The notes under the pieces were generated by a model, which saw nothing but the letters and a program-made list of their open reading frames with translations, was not told the DNA's origin and ran no database searches. A program made the translations under genes and the position numbers. From Lepeophtheirus salmonis (Eukaryota > Arthropoda > Copepoda > Siphonostomatoida > Caligidae), in the NCBI RefSeq assembly GCF_016086655.4, contig NC_052144.2:33883896-33947895 (forward strand): DNA of 64,000 nt, read 5' to 3'. Shown here one piece after another: positions 12,651-23,378 of this stretch. Numbering within the stretch: the first letter of the stretch is position 1; every line of letters starts with the position of its first letter.

Positions 12651-13738
12651 CCTTCATTGCAAAATTGTATTTTTTAACTATTATTGAAGATATCAAAGAA
12701 TGGGGATCATCATATGAAATTTTTACTGGACTTTAATCGGTATTGGGATTTTTTTTAATCGTCCCATCGCTAATATAAAATCAATTTCTATCGTAACAAA
12801 ATCCCTTTTTTCCTTAATATTAACAAAAATAGTGAACTTTTTTATGGACAAACAAATAAAAAAAATGAATATTAGCCGTCTGTCAAAATTATATCCATCC
12901 ATTATCTAGTTATATTATAAATAAAACCCTTAAATATTTTACAAATATGTTATTCATTGTTATACAATCTTATATCGATATTGTATGTACAAAGATAAAA
13001 ATTAAGAATTACAATTGAAAGAATAAGATATTTTGTTCTAATTATACTTCTTTTTTCATTCCTACTAGATTCAAAGAATAATAATTGATTGAATCTAGCC
13101 ATTTTTATGTTTAATTTAATTCAAATACTTATCACTCTTTATTATTGGAATCAAAAAGTGTTCAATACTTGTCTTTTTTAATCTTAAATTCATTAGATTG
13201 AGTATAATCAAGATGTATTGCAAATTTGTACATTTTATGGAATAAAAATATCTACTAGGAACCACCGAAGGGAGAGTCTTTTTTTATTGAATGTTTCTTT
13301 AATTAGTCAGATAGAGTTGCACTGGTTAAATGTGAGTAACCTCATAGTATTAGTAATACCATTATGTCATCTCACCAAAGAATTGTCTTTGAAGTTTATA
13401 TACATATATAGAGAATATTTCCTCACACAGGGACGTCAAGCTATATATTCACCCACTTTGGCACACTCTCTTAGGAAAACACAAGCACTAAGGCAGTTTA
13501 TTTTTTTTAGATAGATTGTTCAAACCTTCACCAGTTGAAAAAAAATGAATCAATTGACGAATTGATTGTCCCAAATATTTTATAAATATACAGAGCCTTC
13601 CTTGAAATCCAAGAAACGAGCAACAACATAACAACTGCTAAAACTCTTGAACTTTGTGAGACATTCATTTGCAATGTTAGGAGGGGAATTTGAGGCCTTT
13701 ATATGTTACTTTGAGGCCTTTCAATGTGACTTAGAGGC
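12651..13738. other. non-coding; possible SINE tail at about 13373-13430
   Basis: No gene is supported. Positions 13378-13428 (GAATTGTCTTTGAAGTTTAT and following) resemble the 3' part of the tRNA-derived SINE copies at 42985-43121 and 49862-49962, but lack the tRNA-like head. The 98-codon frame at 13218-13514 shows no coding signature and overlaps this repeat. Confidence 0.35.
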
Positions 13739-13930
13739 AACTGAAATTATCAAATGTCTTCAAGACAATTTTGACGACTTCAACTACCCAGACTTTTGGC
13801 CTCCAAGGTAGCCGGATCTGAATCTGATGGATTTTTTTGGTGTTGAGCCCGATCGAACCCCCCTATAACACCAAAGACAAACTTATCAGCCGGATCATGA
13901 ATGAATTCCAGGATATACAGGAAATCAAGT
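13739..13930 (+). pseudogene. Tc1/mariner transposase relic (family G), C-terminal part
   Basis: Reading forward, the text gives E-I-I-K-C-L-Q-D-N-F-D-D, then F-W-P-P-R-stop-P-D-L-N-L-M-D-F-F. After a frame change it gives R-T-P-Y-N-T-K-D-K-L-I-S-R-I-M. The WPP..PDLN.(M/L)D(F/Y) block surrounds the third catalytic Asp of Tc1/mariner transposases (established for the family). The same layout recurs at 63700-64000. A stop inside the motif and a frameshift make it non-functional. No terminal repeats were located. Confidence 0.7.
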
Positions 13931-16900
13931 AGTGCTGACTTGCTTGAGGTTTTGGCCTCGTATAGAGACGGTAATTAAGGATGGAAGTGATATTATTAAA
14001 CAAAGTAAATTTGAATCTATCAAATTTTCAGAATCTGGTTTTATATTTTTATTTGATAACTGGTTTGAGAGAAAATGGTGTTTGAAAAAAATCATTTTCG
14101 TGTCACAGGGGAGAGAAGGATCAGACATAAAACCACATAGTCGTGAGTATATTGCCAAGATTGCATAAATGACGTCATACGTAACAGGAGACAATATTTG
14201 AAAAATAAAATCGACTTTTTCCAATAAAATGGTCATTTTAGTAATAGAAATAAATATTTAAAAGTCATTATATTAGAATTTCTTTCAAGAGGGCCCAAGA
14301 AGGTATTTAAAAATTACTTTAAAAATTAAATAAGATAGTATTTTTAATTAAACAAATGTCAGTTAATAAATATTGTAGAAAAAGTATTTTGTCTTTTCTA
14401 AAAAAATATCAAAAATGGATTTTTTTTTTTTTTTTTTTTAAAGAAAAACACGTGGTTCTAAGATTTAGAAACTTGCAAATGTAGACAATTATAAAATGCA
14501 AACAATTCACCTTTAACAGAGCAAAGTTATACTATTTTTAAAAGAATAAATTATAAACATTTGGTTGGAATATAGCAAGCTATGTACAGTTTAGATGCAA
14601 GTGCCCCCCCCCTCCCCCATATTAGTTTTTTGAGATGTGAGCTATATTTTAAACAAAATCTGCATTGACTTACAAATTTTTGTTTTTAGAAATGAATTTG
14701 TCGAAATTTGGTAAATATCTAAAATAATTAGACTTGAAGCGGCTCGCTCCAATCCTAATTATTTTAATGATTCCTTTCCGAATAAATTGCTTTGACTTAG
14801 GAACTCCGTCCCGGAACCAATTAAACTCATATTGAAAAGTACTGTCAAAAGGTTGAAAGAGTAACGTCAGTTATGTAATATACTGTTTGCACGGTGTTTT
14901 AAAGCTAAACATACACCATTGTCTACTCAGCTAGGTCGCTCTATTAGACATAAGTAGATTAATTACCTTTCCTTGGCTAGCGTTGAGCATTGAAATATTT
15001 GTTGGGTATAGAATATCTAGATTTAATCATAATAAAGCGCAGAAGTGAATGCAAATATTAATATTTGAAATTTATCTAAATTTAGAAATTCGTGGGCTTG
15101 GATAAAAATGAAAATAATTTATCAAATTAATTTAATTCGATTATTTTGTTTTAAAAAGAAAATATTCATATTAAGGATGGATCGAATATCTTAAAAATCC
15201 GTTATTGGGGTAGAAACGTTTATTAAACGCAGGTAATTTGGGGACTCATAAGCAAATGTGAGACTTTGTTCTTGTTCGGTTCTTTTTTAGTAGAAAATAT
15301 TCAGAGTAGAGGTGTTTTGAATAACTAAAAGTGCTGTTATGCATATATGAATGCGAATATTAATATTTACATTTTTATGCTTCGGATATCAAAATATAGA
15401 AATTTTCGTTGAAGGATAATAATCAATAGATGTAGAAAATTTTTGGTTGCAAATTCATGACACTTTTTTTATATAAAAATTAAAGGATAGAATCTCCATA
15501 TTCGAACATTCTAAAAATTCAGTTATGTTTCTCAAAAACACGGATTCCGTACATCACTAATAAATATGTATCTACAATATAAGGTAAGGTATCTCCCAAT
15601 GAAGATCTCCCACACCACCTCCCTTATTCAATCCTCTCCAACGATGATATATTCAACTGATAAGACCTCATATTCAAATGCTATTTTTCTCTTTACACCC
15701 CCCTCCTTCCCTACCCTTCGATGAAAAAATAAAATAAAAAAAGATCCAATATCTGTCTAATCAATGTGAAATCTATCAGTGATCCTCATTCTCTCACTCC
15801 TGATACATTATTATTGCTAGGGCGGGGAGGATACTACTACTAGTCTGTCAGGTATGACGTCACGCTCTGCCATTTTGTGATAAATTAGTTACAAAGTAAA
15901 ATAAATGATGATCATAGGCTATGCTTGACTAATACACACATGAAACGTGAGGTAACAGCAACGCATACAAAGGAGAGAGGAGCAAAGAAATATTATGTAT
16001 ACATGCTGAAGGGGTGATTTGTTGTGTAGAAGAGCTGTTTTATAGAAATATATGTACAAGTTGTATGCTAGTTTTGTACAAGTTGAGATACTGTATGAAC
16101 ACCACGCCTCATAACGGTTTATTCAACTACTTACAACATAGAACAACATGACACTAGGCATTTTATAATAATTAATTAGATAACAAACTTCACTTATTAT
16201 TTATCTATAGAATCTCCATATAATATGTGGCTTATCACCACAAAAGCAAGCTAGAACGATATTTTTTTTTTCAAAATTGAGACCATTTATATTCATCCAC
16301 GAAATATTGTCCAATCCTATAAACAATGTATTCGGATTTATCATTTGGAAGTACTGCAAATTTCACTTACAGGTCGGTGAAAATATTTGTCACAATTAAA
16401 GAATGTGAAATTGATATATTTTATTTGAAAGGATAATATTGGAGTTAAGTTAAATACAATCAATCATATAAATACTCTGAAATATAGTTAATATTCTTGG
16501 CTATCTCAACTCATCTCAGAAATTAAAAAAACAAAGGCTATATTTGACCAAATTATTTTATGAAATGTTAAGCTATATTACATTTGACGTACAATAATAA
16601 ATAAAAAAAATTCACTAACGTCATAATTGAAGGCAACACCATCTTGGGGGCTCGTAATTGATATTTTTCAACATGAAAATGTCCAAATTTCCAATTAATC
16701 TTGATGAAAATTTATCAAATAGCTTTATAAATAAATAGACTGATCACTTGCAGTGAATAAAACTTGACAAGAATGCGTAACAGTGATATTTGTATTACAT
16801 CCAATATATTCTAAAAGAATATCCCTGTTATATGGCTAGATTTGTAATATATATATTTTTGATTGGTTAGGGACTACAGAAGTAGGTTAGAGAAAAATGC

Positions 16901-17597
16901 TTTCCATAGTAATTGTTAATTTATTGTCTATAGTATGGAAATATGATTGTATTTCTAACTATACAATACCATATTTTTAATAATATTACGTTTTAATATA
17001 GGTTTAATAAAACTATTCGTTCGATGGATAAATTTTTATTAGACAGTAAGGTTGAAGTCATTTTATCCGTTCATTATATTCCTTAATATTAATAAAAAAG
17101 GGTTTTCATTCTTATAAATATGGGTTTTTTAAGCCCCCAAAATGGCCAACATTAACGATACTGACGTAAAATGAAATAACTCTATTAATCATTTCTCACT
17201 TTTTTAATTTTATTCCAGATAGTTTTTGTGTTAAATTACCATATACGAGATTGATTAAAAAAGAAACTGTTTTCATCTCATTAAGAATTCAAATGTCCTT
17301 CAATTTTCAAATTTATTTCTTTATTATGTGGGTAGCATCTCCACAAAATTCGTATGGTTTTTTATTTCTGAGAGATAAAAATTAGAATATATTTGTGATT
17401 GAGGTTTCATAGAACGATTAAATTTTTATTAGATGTTTAATATGTTCTATAATCATTGGTGTTGTATTTTTAAAACTTGAAAAGATCATTCGTAAATATG
17501 TATTGAATAAATTAAATTATAGCATCAATAAATAGTTGTTAATTAAAATTTGTGAGGCTTTAATTTTACTTATATGACGGTAGAGGGCGTCAAAAAT
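13931..17597. other. non-coding, no gene supported
   Basis: AT-rich DNA. Short open frames (for example 13932-14168 and its antisense partner) lack any recognisable domain. A T-run lies at about 14419-14440. Confidence 0.4.
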
Positions 17598-17631
17598 GTA
17601 ACTCGTACAATCCAAATATTGTACAAGTTAC
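17598..17631. repeat. short palindrome
   Basis: GTAACTCGTACAAT, then CCAAAT, then ATTGTACAAGTTAC. The 14-nt arms have one mismatch and a 6-nt loop. TTGTACAAG-like words also occur near 16060, 32505, 42260 and 47851, but no longer element was defined. Confidence 0.6.
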
Positions 17632-18709
17632 AACTTGAATAATGTACATACATATCTCAATTTGTTCACAAAATATACAGTTTTTGTAAGTTTTTGAGCC
17701 ATCATCACGCGTTTCATTTAATAATAATAGTTTCCCTTAATTATTGAATGTAATTATTTGATAATATCATTTTTTCTTTTGACGAAATAATATTTACATG
17801 GGGTATAAAATTGTGTAATTGTCATTAAAATATAAAAGATTACACCATTAATACCATATAATAGTTAATACCGAATGTGGAATTTCAATAATTGCTAGGA
17901 TAATCGACAGTCTTCTTTTTAACCCCTAGTCCAGGGAATTTTTATGAATCTATAAAATGTCTAGTTTTATGGGTATCATCAGGTTTCAAAATATCAAAAT
18001 ATTTTTATGTTCCCTAAGACAGGGATTAATCGGGCCCAGTGTCTTACTGATTCGTGGAAATCAAAACATGGCCATCCTAATCATGGCGATATAATCAAAA
18101 AAAGTTGTGTAGATTCGAAAACTCTTTGTCCATGCCGTTGGATTCAAACGTCGAGTGGATTTTCAAATTTGAAAATCTCGAGTCGACTTAATATTGTCAT
18201 AGAGTAGCCTCGGATTTGGAACATTATACCTCATTTAATGTTTTGAGTTTTGTGGTGCTTCTATCCCTAAGGTATTTTCTGATTAATCAAAATTTCAACC
18301 ATTTATAGGTCCGAATTAGATTTTATATATTTTCTTAATAAGACAGTTTCTTGTCATTTTAAGAATTCCAACTAATGAACAAGGTAACTTGGATTAAATG
18401 TTGTTAAAAATATGAATCTGATTAATAGAGTCGAGTAGATCCATGACGACTAAATTTGACTCAACTCAATAGACAGAACATTATTTGGAACTTGCATAAT
18501 CTATCTGATTGTACAAATTAGAACTTCAGAACAACAATCCTGATATGTATATCTTAGTTTATATTTATAAATCAATTAAGAAAACTGTCAAAATGTGTCC
18601 TTGCTTTTTGAGATATTTTAGGTCATGATATTATTATAAATGCGTTTTAATGTCAGATAACCCATTAATGTATGTACATAAAAGTATAGCAACTTGACAT
18701 GAATGGGAG

Positions 18710-18975
18710 AAGAAGAAGGAGGGTAAATGTTTCTTCTTCTTCTTCTTCCTCAATCATCATAGTATATGTATGTATATACTCGTAGTCTATACATAATGCA
18801 AGAAGGGCTTTAGTTACGCTCAATCACTACTGAATTCAAAAAAAAAATATATACATATTGTATATGAATACAACATAACCCTCCTCTCTTCTTCGGCTTC
18901 TTCTTCTACTCCTTCTTCTTCTTCCTACCACCAGTCAGTCAAATGGAGGAAGGAAGAAGGGAGGAGGAAGAACTA
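18710..18975. repeat. alternating polypurine and polypyrimidine (GAA/TTC) tracts
   Basis: GAAGAAGAAGGAGGG at about 18710-18723 is followed by (TTC)n at 18731-18748. A second TTC-rich tract is at 18886-18926 and a GGA/GAA-rich one at 18944-18972. Each purine tract can pair with the nearby pyrimidine tract. Confidence 0.7.
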
Positions 18976-19194
18976 ATGAATCGTGGTCGGTCAGAGTTAG
19001 TATACATATCGTCAACACAAAAATAAGCTCACATGATATTTCTAGAAATTGAGTCAAGGCACCATTTGTACTCTTTGTCAAATAATTATCATCAATTTAT
19101 ACCTATTTGCAAATCATTCTGAGCAAACATAAAAGTATCACAGGATCGAGCGCACTTCTCGTACTGGTCCCAGCTAACACTAATTTTGTGGCTT

Positions 19195-19400
19195 TGTTTG
19201 TACGGTCTCTAAGCATAAAATAATGTACGGGGTTTGAACCTCCGCCAACAAAGTTAAACGGAGGTCATGTTTTTCCCCCTCTGTTTTTGTGTTAGTCCTC
19301 AGGATCATGGAAAAAGTTACTGTTCGATTTTGATTCAACTTAGCATGAAGATTATATATGGTCACAGAGTAAGAGCCCATTAAATGTTAAGAAGTCAAGG
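19195..19400. repeat. candidate copy of a widespread conserved repeat
   Basis: The sequence runs CTCCGCCAACAAAGTTAAAC, GGAGGTCATGTTTTTCCCCC, TCTGTTTTTGTGTTAGTCCT, CAGGATCATGGAAAAAGTTA, then AGAGCCCATTAAATG. From memory this order (CCGCCAA, GGAGGTCATGTTTTC, TGTTTGTTTGTTAG, AGGATTACNCAAAAACTA, AACCCATTAAA) matches a repeat I have seen in unrelated animal genomes. I cannot name it or run a search. A 66-codon antisense frame here is a by-product. Confidence 0.4.
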
Positions 19401-20660
19401 TAACAGGTAAAATCTCGAAAATGAATAATTGATATACATAACTCAATTTGATTTTAAGCAAAGGTTTTACACTCTAACGAGTGCCCATTCTAGTTATTTA
19501 TTGTGTCTAATATTACATATCTATAAATAAGCAGAAAACAAAGCATAAGATACTAACAGGTCCAATGTTCCAATTACAAGCTTATACACTTTTTCACTAA
19601 GCTTGGAACTCATCATATATTAAGTAGATTAACATATGTTCTCATATTTACAAAAAATAAAGGCCTCTAATTCAAAATTTGGTCCATATCAGCTCCTAAA
19701 ACTATTTTACATTTTGCATTCTAGAATAAGGAATGAGTTACTCACAGGAAACAAAGGAACATTCTATTATAAGAACAATTTCTTTGTTCTTTTTGATATT
19801 CATTGGTTAGTCCATATATAATCTGTAATTAACATTAGTATGAATGTTACCTTCTGAAGAAAATATCTCTTAATAAAGCCCATAGTAAGGGATGAAGCCA
19901 TAAAAAGATACTGAATGATCTTCTGGACCAAAACGTGGAGTTAATTGTCTATTTTTTTATTTTTGGGTGTTTATTTCTGAAAAGTCAATATTCCACAGTT
20001 TGTTCCACAAAGACTGGATATTTCATGATTTGTCCCCAGGATGTAAAAAAGGCATGTCTGCGAAAAAGAAAATGGTTTATCATAATAACTTAAAGTAATT
20101 CATTTCCACGAAGAAAAAATAAAAAAAAATGATTGGTAATATATGAAAGGCCATATTATGGGAAAATTTGCCTGGTCATAAATCAAAATGAGGTATCATA
20201 GTTTGCATTTTTGGGTATTTAAAGTTAACCCAGAAATTTGAATGGAAAGCCTAAAATAGACCGAAATATATCGATTTAATATTTGGTCTGTATATAGGAC
20301 GGAGAAAAAATAGAACATTTGTGCCATATTTTTTTTATGTTAACTTACCACAAAGTATTTTTATTATTGAGGTTTTCATTTTATATGAACACATGGCATA
20401 TGATATAAATGATGTTAAGTTTATAATTATCCATCTTCTTAAAAAAACCAACTTAAGCTTTATACATATATCACAAATCAAAAACAACTAAATTAAATCG
20501 GTCAACATACAAACTACGGAAGACACATACAAGCATATAACAGAAACCAAAACAAGAGCCAATAAGAATAAAATATAAGAAGCAATTCACCATTAAAAGT
20601 ACCAACAGTCTCCCTAGTAAAATTATTTCTTTTTAAAAACATTGTAAGACCTTACAATCC
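19401..20660. other. non-coding, no gene supported
   Basis: AT-rich DNA with short unrecognised open frames. Confidence 0.4.
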
Positions 20661-20663
20661 ACT

Positions 20664-20942
20664 TTAAAGAGTCCAAATATTTTGCCAACATCGAGTGATA
20701 ATACCTAATAACCTCAACCCCATATTTTCATCCAGATCCAGACGTGCCAGCACCATCAAAGAGAAGGCAACGTATCTTGCAACAGCTGGGATGATAACAG
20801 TTCTTATCACCTCAGCAGCGAAGGTTTCATAATTCGTATAAGAGCTTTGGAGTTCCACTTTGAATTTTGATTCTGAGGAATCCAGTCCCTTTACGTTTAA
20901 GGTAATATATTGTTTTGGAATTCGAACACTTGAACAATACAC
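20664..20942 (-). other. unidentified 92-codon open frame, possible exon or relic
   Basis: The frame is open for 92 codons with less extreme base composition than its surroundings. It has a hydrophobic central stretch (EVIRTVIIPAVARYVAFSLM) and mixed charged residues elsewhere. No family is recognised. No transposase motif is visible, no neighbouring exon was found, and no upstream promoter is obvious. It could be an isolated coding exon of a large-intron gene, a decayed repeat, or chance. Confidence 0.2.
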
Positions 20943-21834
20943 AAAAGCGTCGCCACTCTGTATTTAAATATAGGCTCATCCGTATAAGAGCAATACATTT
21001 TTACTATTTTTTTAAATGAATTAAATCTGCAAATTGATTTTTTATAATTATTACACATTTGGAAATGATATAGTATATATAAAAAAAATGAAGTGTGGAT
21101 CTATGATGTGGGAAGCTCAAGGATAATAGAGAACAACATAATAATAAAAGGTGTTAAAAAAGGGATTATATCAGATTACATTGAGACACACTCCCCCTAG
21201 TGAGATGGAGTAGTAACGCATAGGTTTTGGTAGTGCTAAAGGGAGATAAAGATAAGGGATGAAAAAGATGCAGGAGATCACAGAAGAAAAAAAAATACGA
21301 GAAAAAAAAGTTTTGTCTCTCAGCAGTTTTTTTGAAACAGATTAGGATGATGTTCTGTTTAAAAATGTAGAAATCAGCTAATTTTTTCTTTCCTTTTTCC
21401 TCTTTCTTATCTCCAACCAGGATTTGAAAATTCAAAAGGACTTTACCAATTTTTAAAAGGAGTTTTACTTATTTTTTGGTAGAAGAAAAAAATTATAGGA
21501 AAAATATCTAGGATGAGTGTATATGAGACCCGTCAACATAAAAGAAAGATAGGATTATATATATACATATAAAGATTTCATTTATTGTGTTCTTCATTCA
21601 TAAATATTTCTCTCATTCATTCTTCATAGCTACACAAATCCCCGGTCATAACTAAGTAATCAAATGGGACCTCTAGACCAGTGTTTATCAAACTATGTCC
21701 TCAAATACTTGTGAGGGGATGTGCAATATTTATTTTTTCTGTACTTTACAAATCTTTGATAAATGACGAGAAAAGGGGGAAATTGACTTATATTCGAATT
21801 TCTCAGATGTTCATTATAGTTTATAGTCTGTTTT

Positions 21835-22372
21835 TTTGAAAAGTCCATAGCTATTCTCAGAAAATTAAATTTTTTGGAATAAAAATTTCAAAATTACTTT
21901 TTTTGAAAATTTTTTAAAATCCACAGCTATTAAACAAAAATGAATTAACGTCAAAAAAATTTCATTTATATATAATTTTAGTAATTTTTTTTCAAAAATC
22001 CAAAGCTATTCGCAAAAAATTAAATTAAAAAAATCTTTCTCGAAAAAAAAATTCCCCTATTTTTGCTTAAAAATTAAATTTCAAGTACATTTTTTTTTTT
22101 TTTTGAAAAACAGTTCAAAAATCCATTGTTATTTACAAATAAATTAAACTGTTTGGAAAAAAATTACAAATAATAATTTTTTTTGCTCTACTGCATAATT
22201 TCCCAAATGGCATTTTATTAAGAAAATAAATTTTAAAAAAAAACTCTTGTTTTCGAGTAAAATTTTTTCATACTGACCCAAAAAAATCTTGTAAACAGCA
22301 AAAATTCCTTAATTTGGAGGGAGCTCTATGGCACCTCAATCCCCCTCCCCCCGTCTAGACGCCCCTGTATTA
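21835..22372. repeat. AT-rich dispersed repeat R1, copy 5 (inverted)
   Basis: On the reverse strand it begins CAGGGGCGTCTAGACGGGGG (22366 leftwards). It continues with AAATCC/GGATTTTTGAA-type blocks to about 21835. Confidence 0.65.
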
Positions 22373-22760
22373 CCGATCTTTAATTACAAAAAAAAATAAT
22401 TTTTGTTACCTTTAAGTATAATTTCCATTGCCTCTAAAGGATTAATCAGAATAATTTATTTCTAAAAATATAAAATAGTTGTTTGATAAATACAAAGGGA
22501 ATTCAGACTTCATTTTTGAAAAAAAAAAAAATACTTTTATGTTAAGTGTCAATAAATATGTTAATAAACAAGGCCAAAAATTGTTTTCAAGTGTCTGTTC
22601 TATGGGTTTGTTAATCTTATTAATGTGGCTTGGAATAACAAACGTTTAAAAAGCACCGTTGAAGTCTAGTAGTTCTCAAGGATTGAACAGCATATACTAC
22701 CTAAGAAATCTGAAGAACCATAAGTATGGCCATTGTGGCCAAATTGAATATACAATAGAC

Positions 22761-23258
22761 CAGAGATTCTGAACCTATTTTTATTGATGTACCCCTTAAC
22801 CAAGTACATCTCTAAACCAGCAAAAAGTATTTTTAGTTTCAGTGACAGGAACAGGCTTGGTTTTTGGAATTTAAAAAAATCCAAAAATTTAATTTTTAAT
22901 TTTTTCGAAAAAAATTTCAAAAATTCTCAAAAAATTATTCAAAAATCTATATTTAATCTGAAAAAATAAGCTTTTTAGAAAAAAATTCAAAATCCAACCT
23001 GTGTACAAAAAATAAAAATTATAAATTTTTTTTTTTCAAATATTGAATTTTTAGGAGAAAGAATTCAAACATTAAATTTTCCAATATATAACAAAAATTT
23101 CTTAGTTTGGGATTGAGCTACAGCCTCTCTAGCCCACCTCCAACGGACGCCTTTGAGTTATGTACTACCTGTAAAATATTCTGTCACAATCTCAAGTACC
23201 CCCAATAGTGCCTCTAAGTCCCTTAATTTGTACGCGTTCCCCCATTTGAGAACCACTG
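22761..23258. mobile_element. hAT-type non-autonomous element carrying an R1 copy
   Basis: The left end is CAGAGATTCTGAACC and the reverse-complemented right end is CAGTGGTTCTCAAATG. These give 14-15 bp imperfect terminal inverted repeats of the CAGNGNTTCT type common in hAT elements. The element is flanked by CAATAGAC (22753-22760) and CAATATAC (23259-23266), an 8-bp target duplication with one mismatch, as expected for hAT. Positions about 22835-23157 are R1-like: T-rich blocks ending AGCCTCTCTAGCCCACCTCC then GGACGCC. R1 either inserted into this element or forms its body. No transposase is present. Confidence 0.7.
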
Positions 23259-23318
23259 CAATATACTTATCCTATTTATGAAGTTCCTTCACTTACCGCT
23301 AGAAGGAGCTCGCGTACC

Positions 23319-23378
23319 ACTAGTTGTTTGAGAACAACTCCAAGGACAACTAGTTGTTTGAGAACAACTCCAAGGACA
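23319..23378. repeat. 30-bp exact tandem duplication
   Basis: The unit ACTAGTTGTTTGAGAACAAC followed by TCCAAGGACA occurs twice, head to tail. The unit contains the small inverted motif GTTGTTTGAGAACAAC. Confidence 0.85.

Noticed and set aside
13218..13514. 98-codon forward frame
   Set aside because: No recognisable domain, and it overlaps a SINE-tail-like repeat. Most likely chance.
23319..23378. A CRISPR-like repeat array
   Set aside because: Only two units, directly adjacent with no spacers, in a eukaryotic context.
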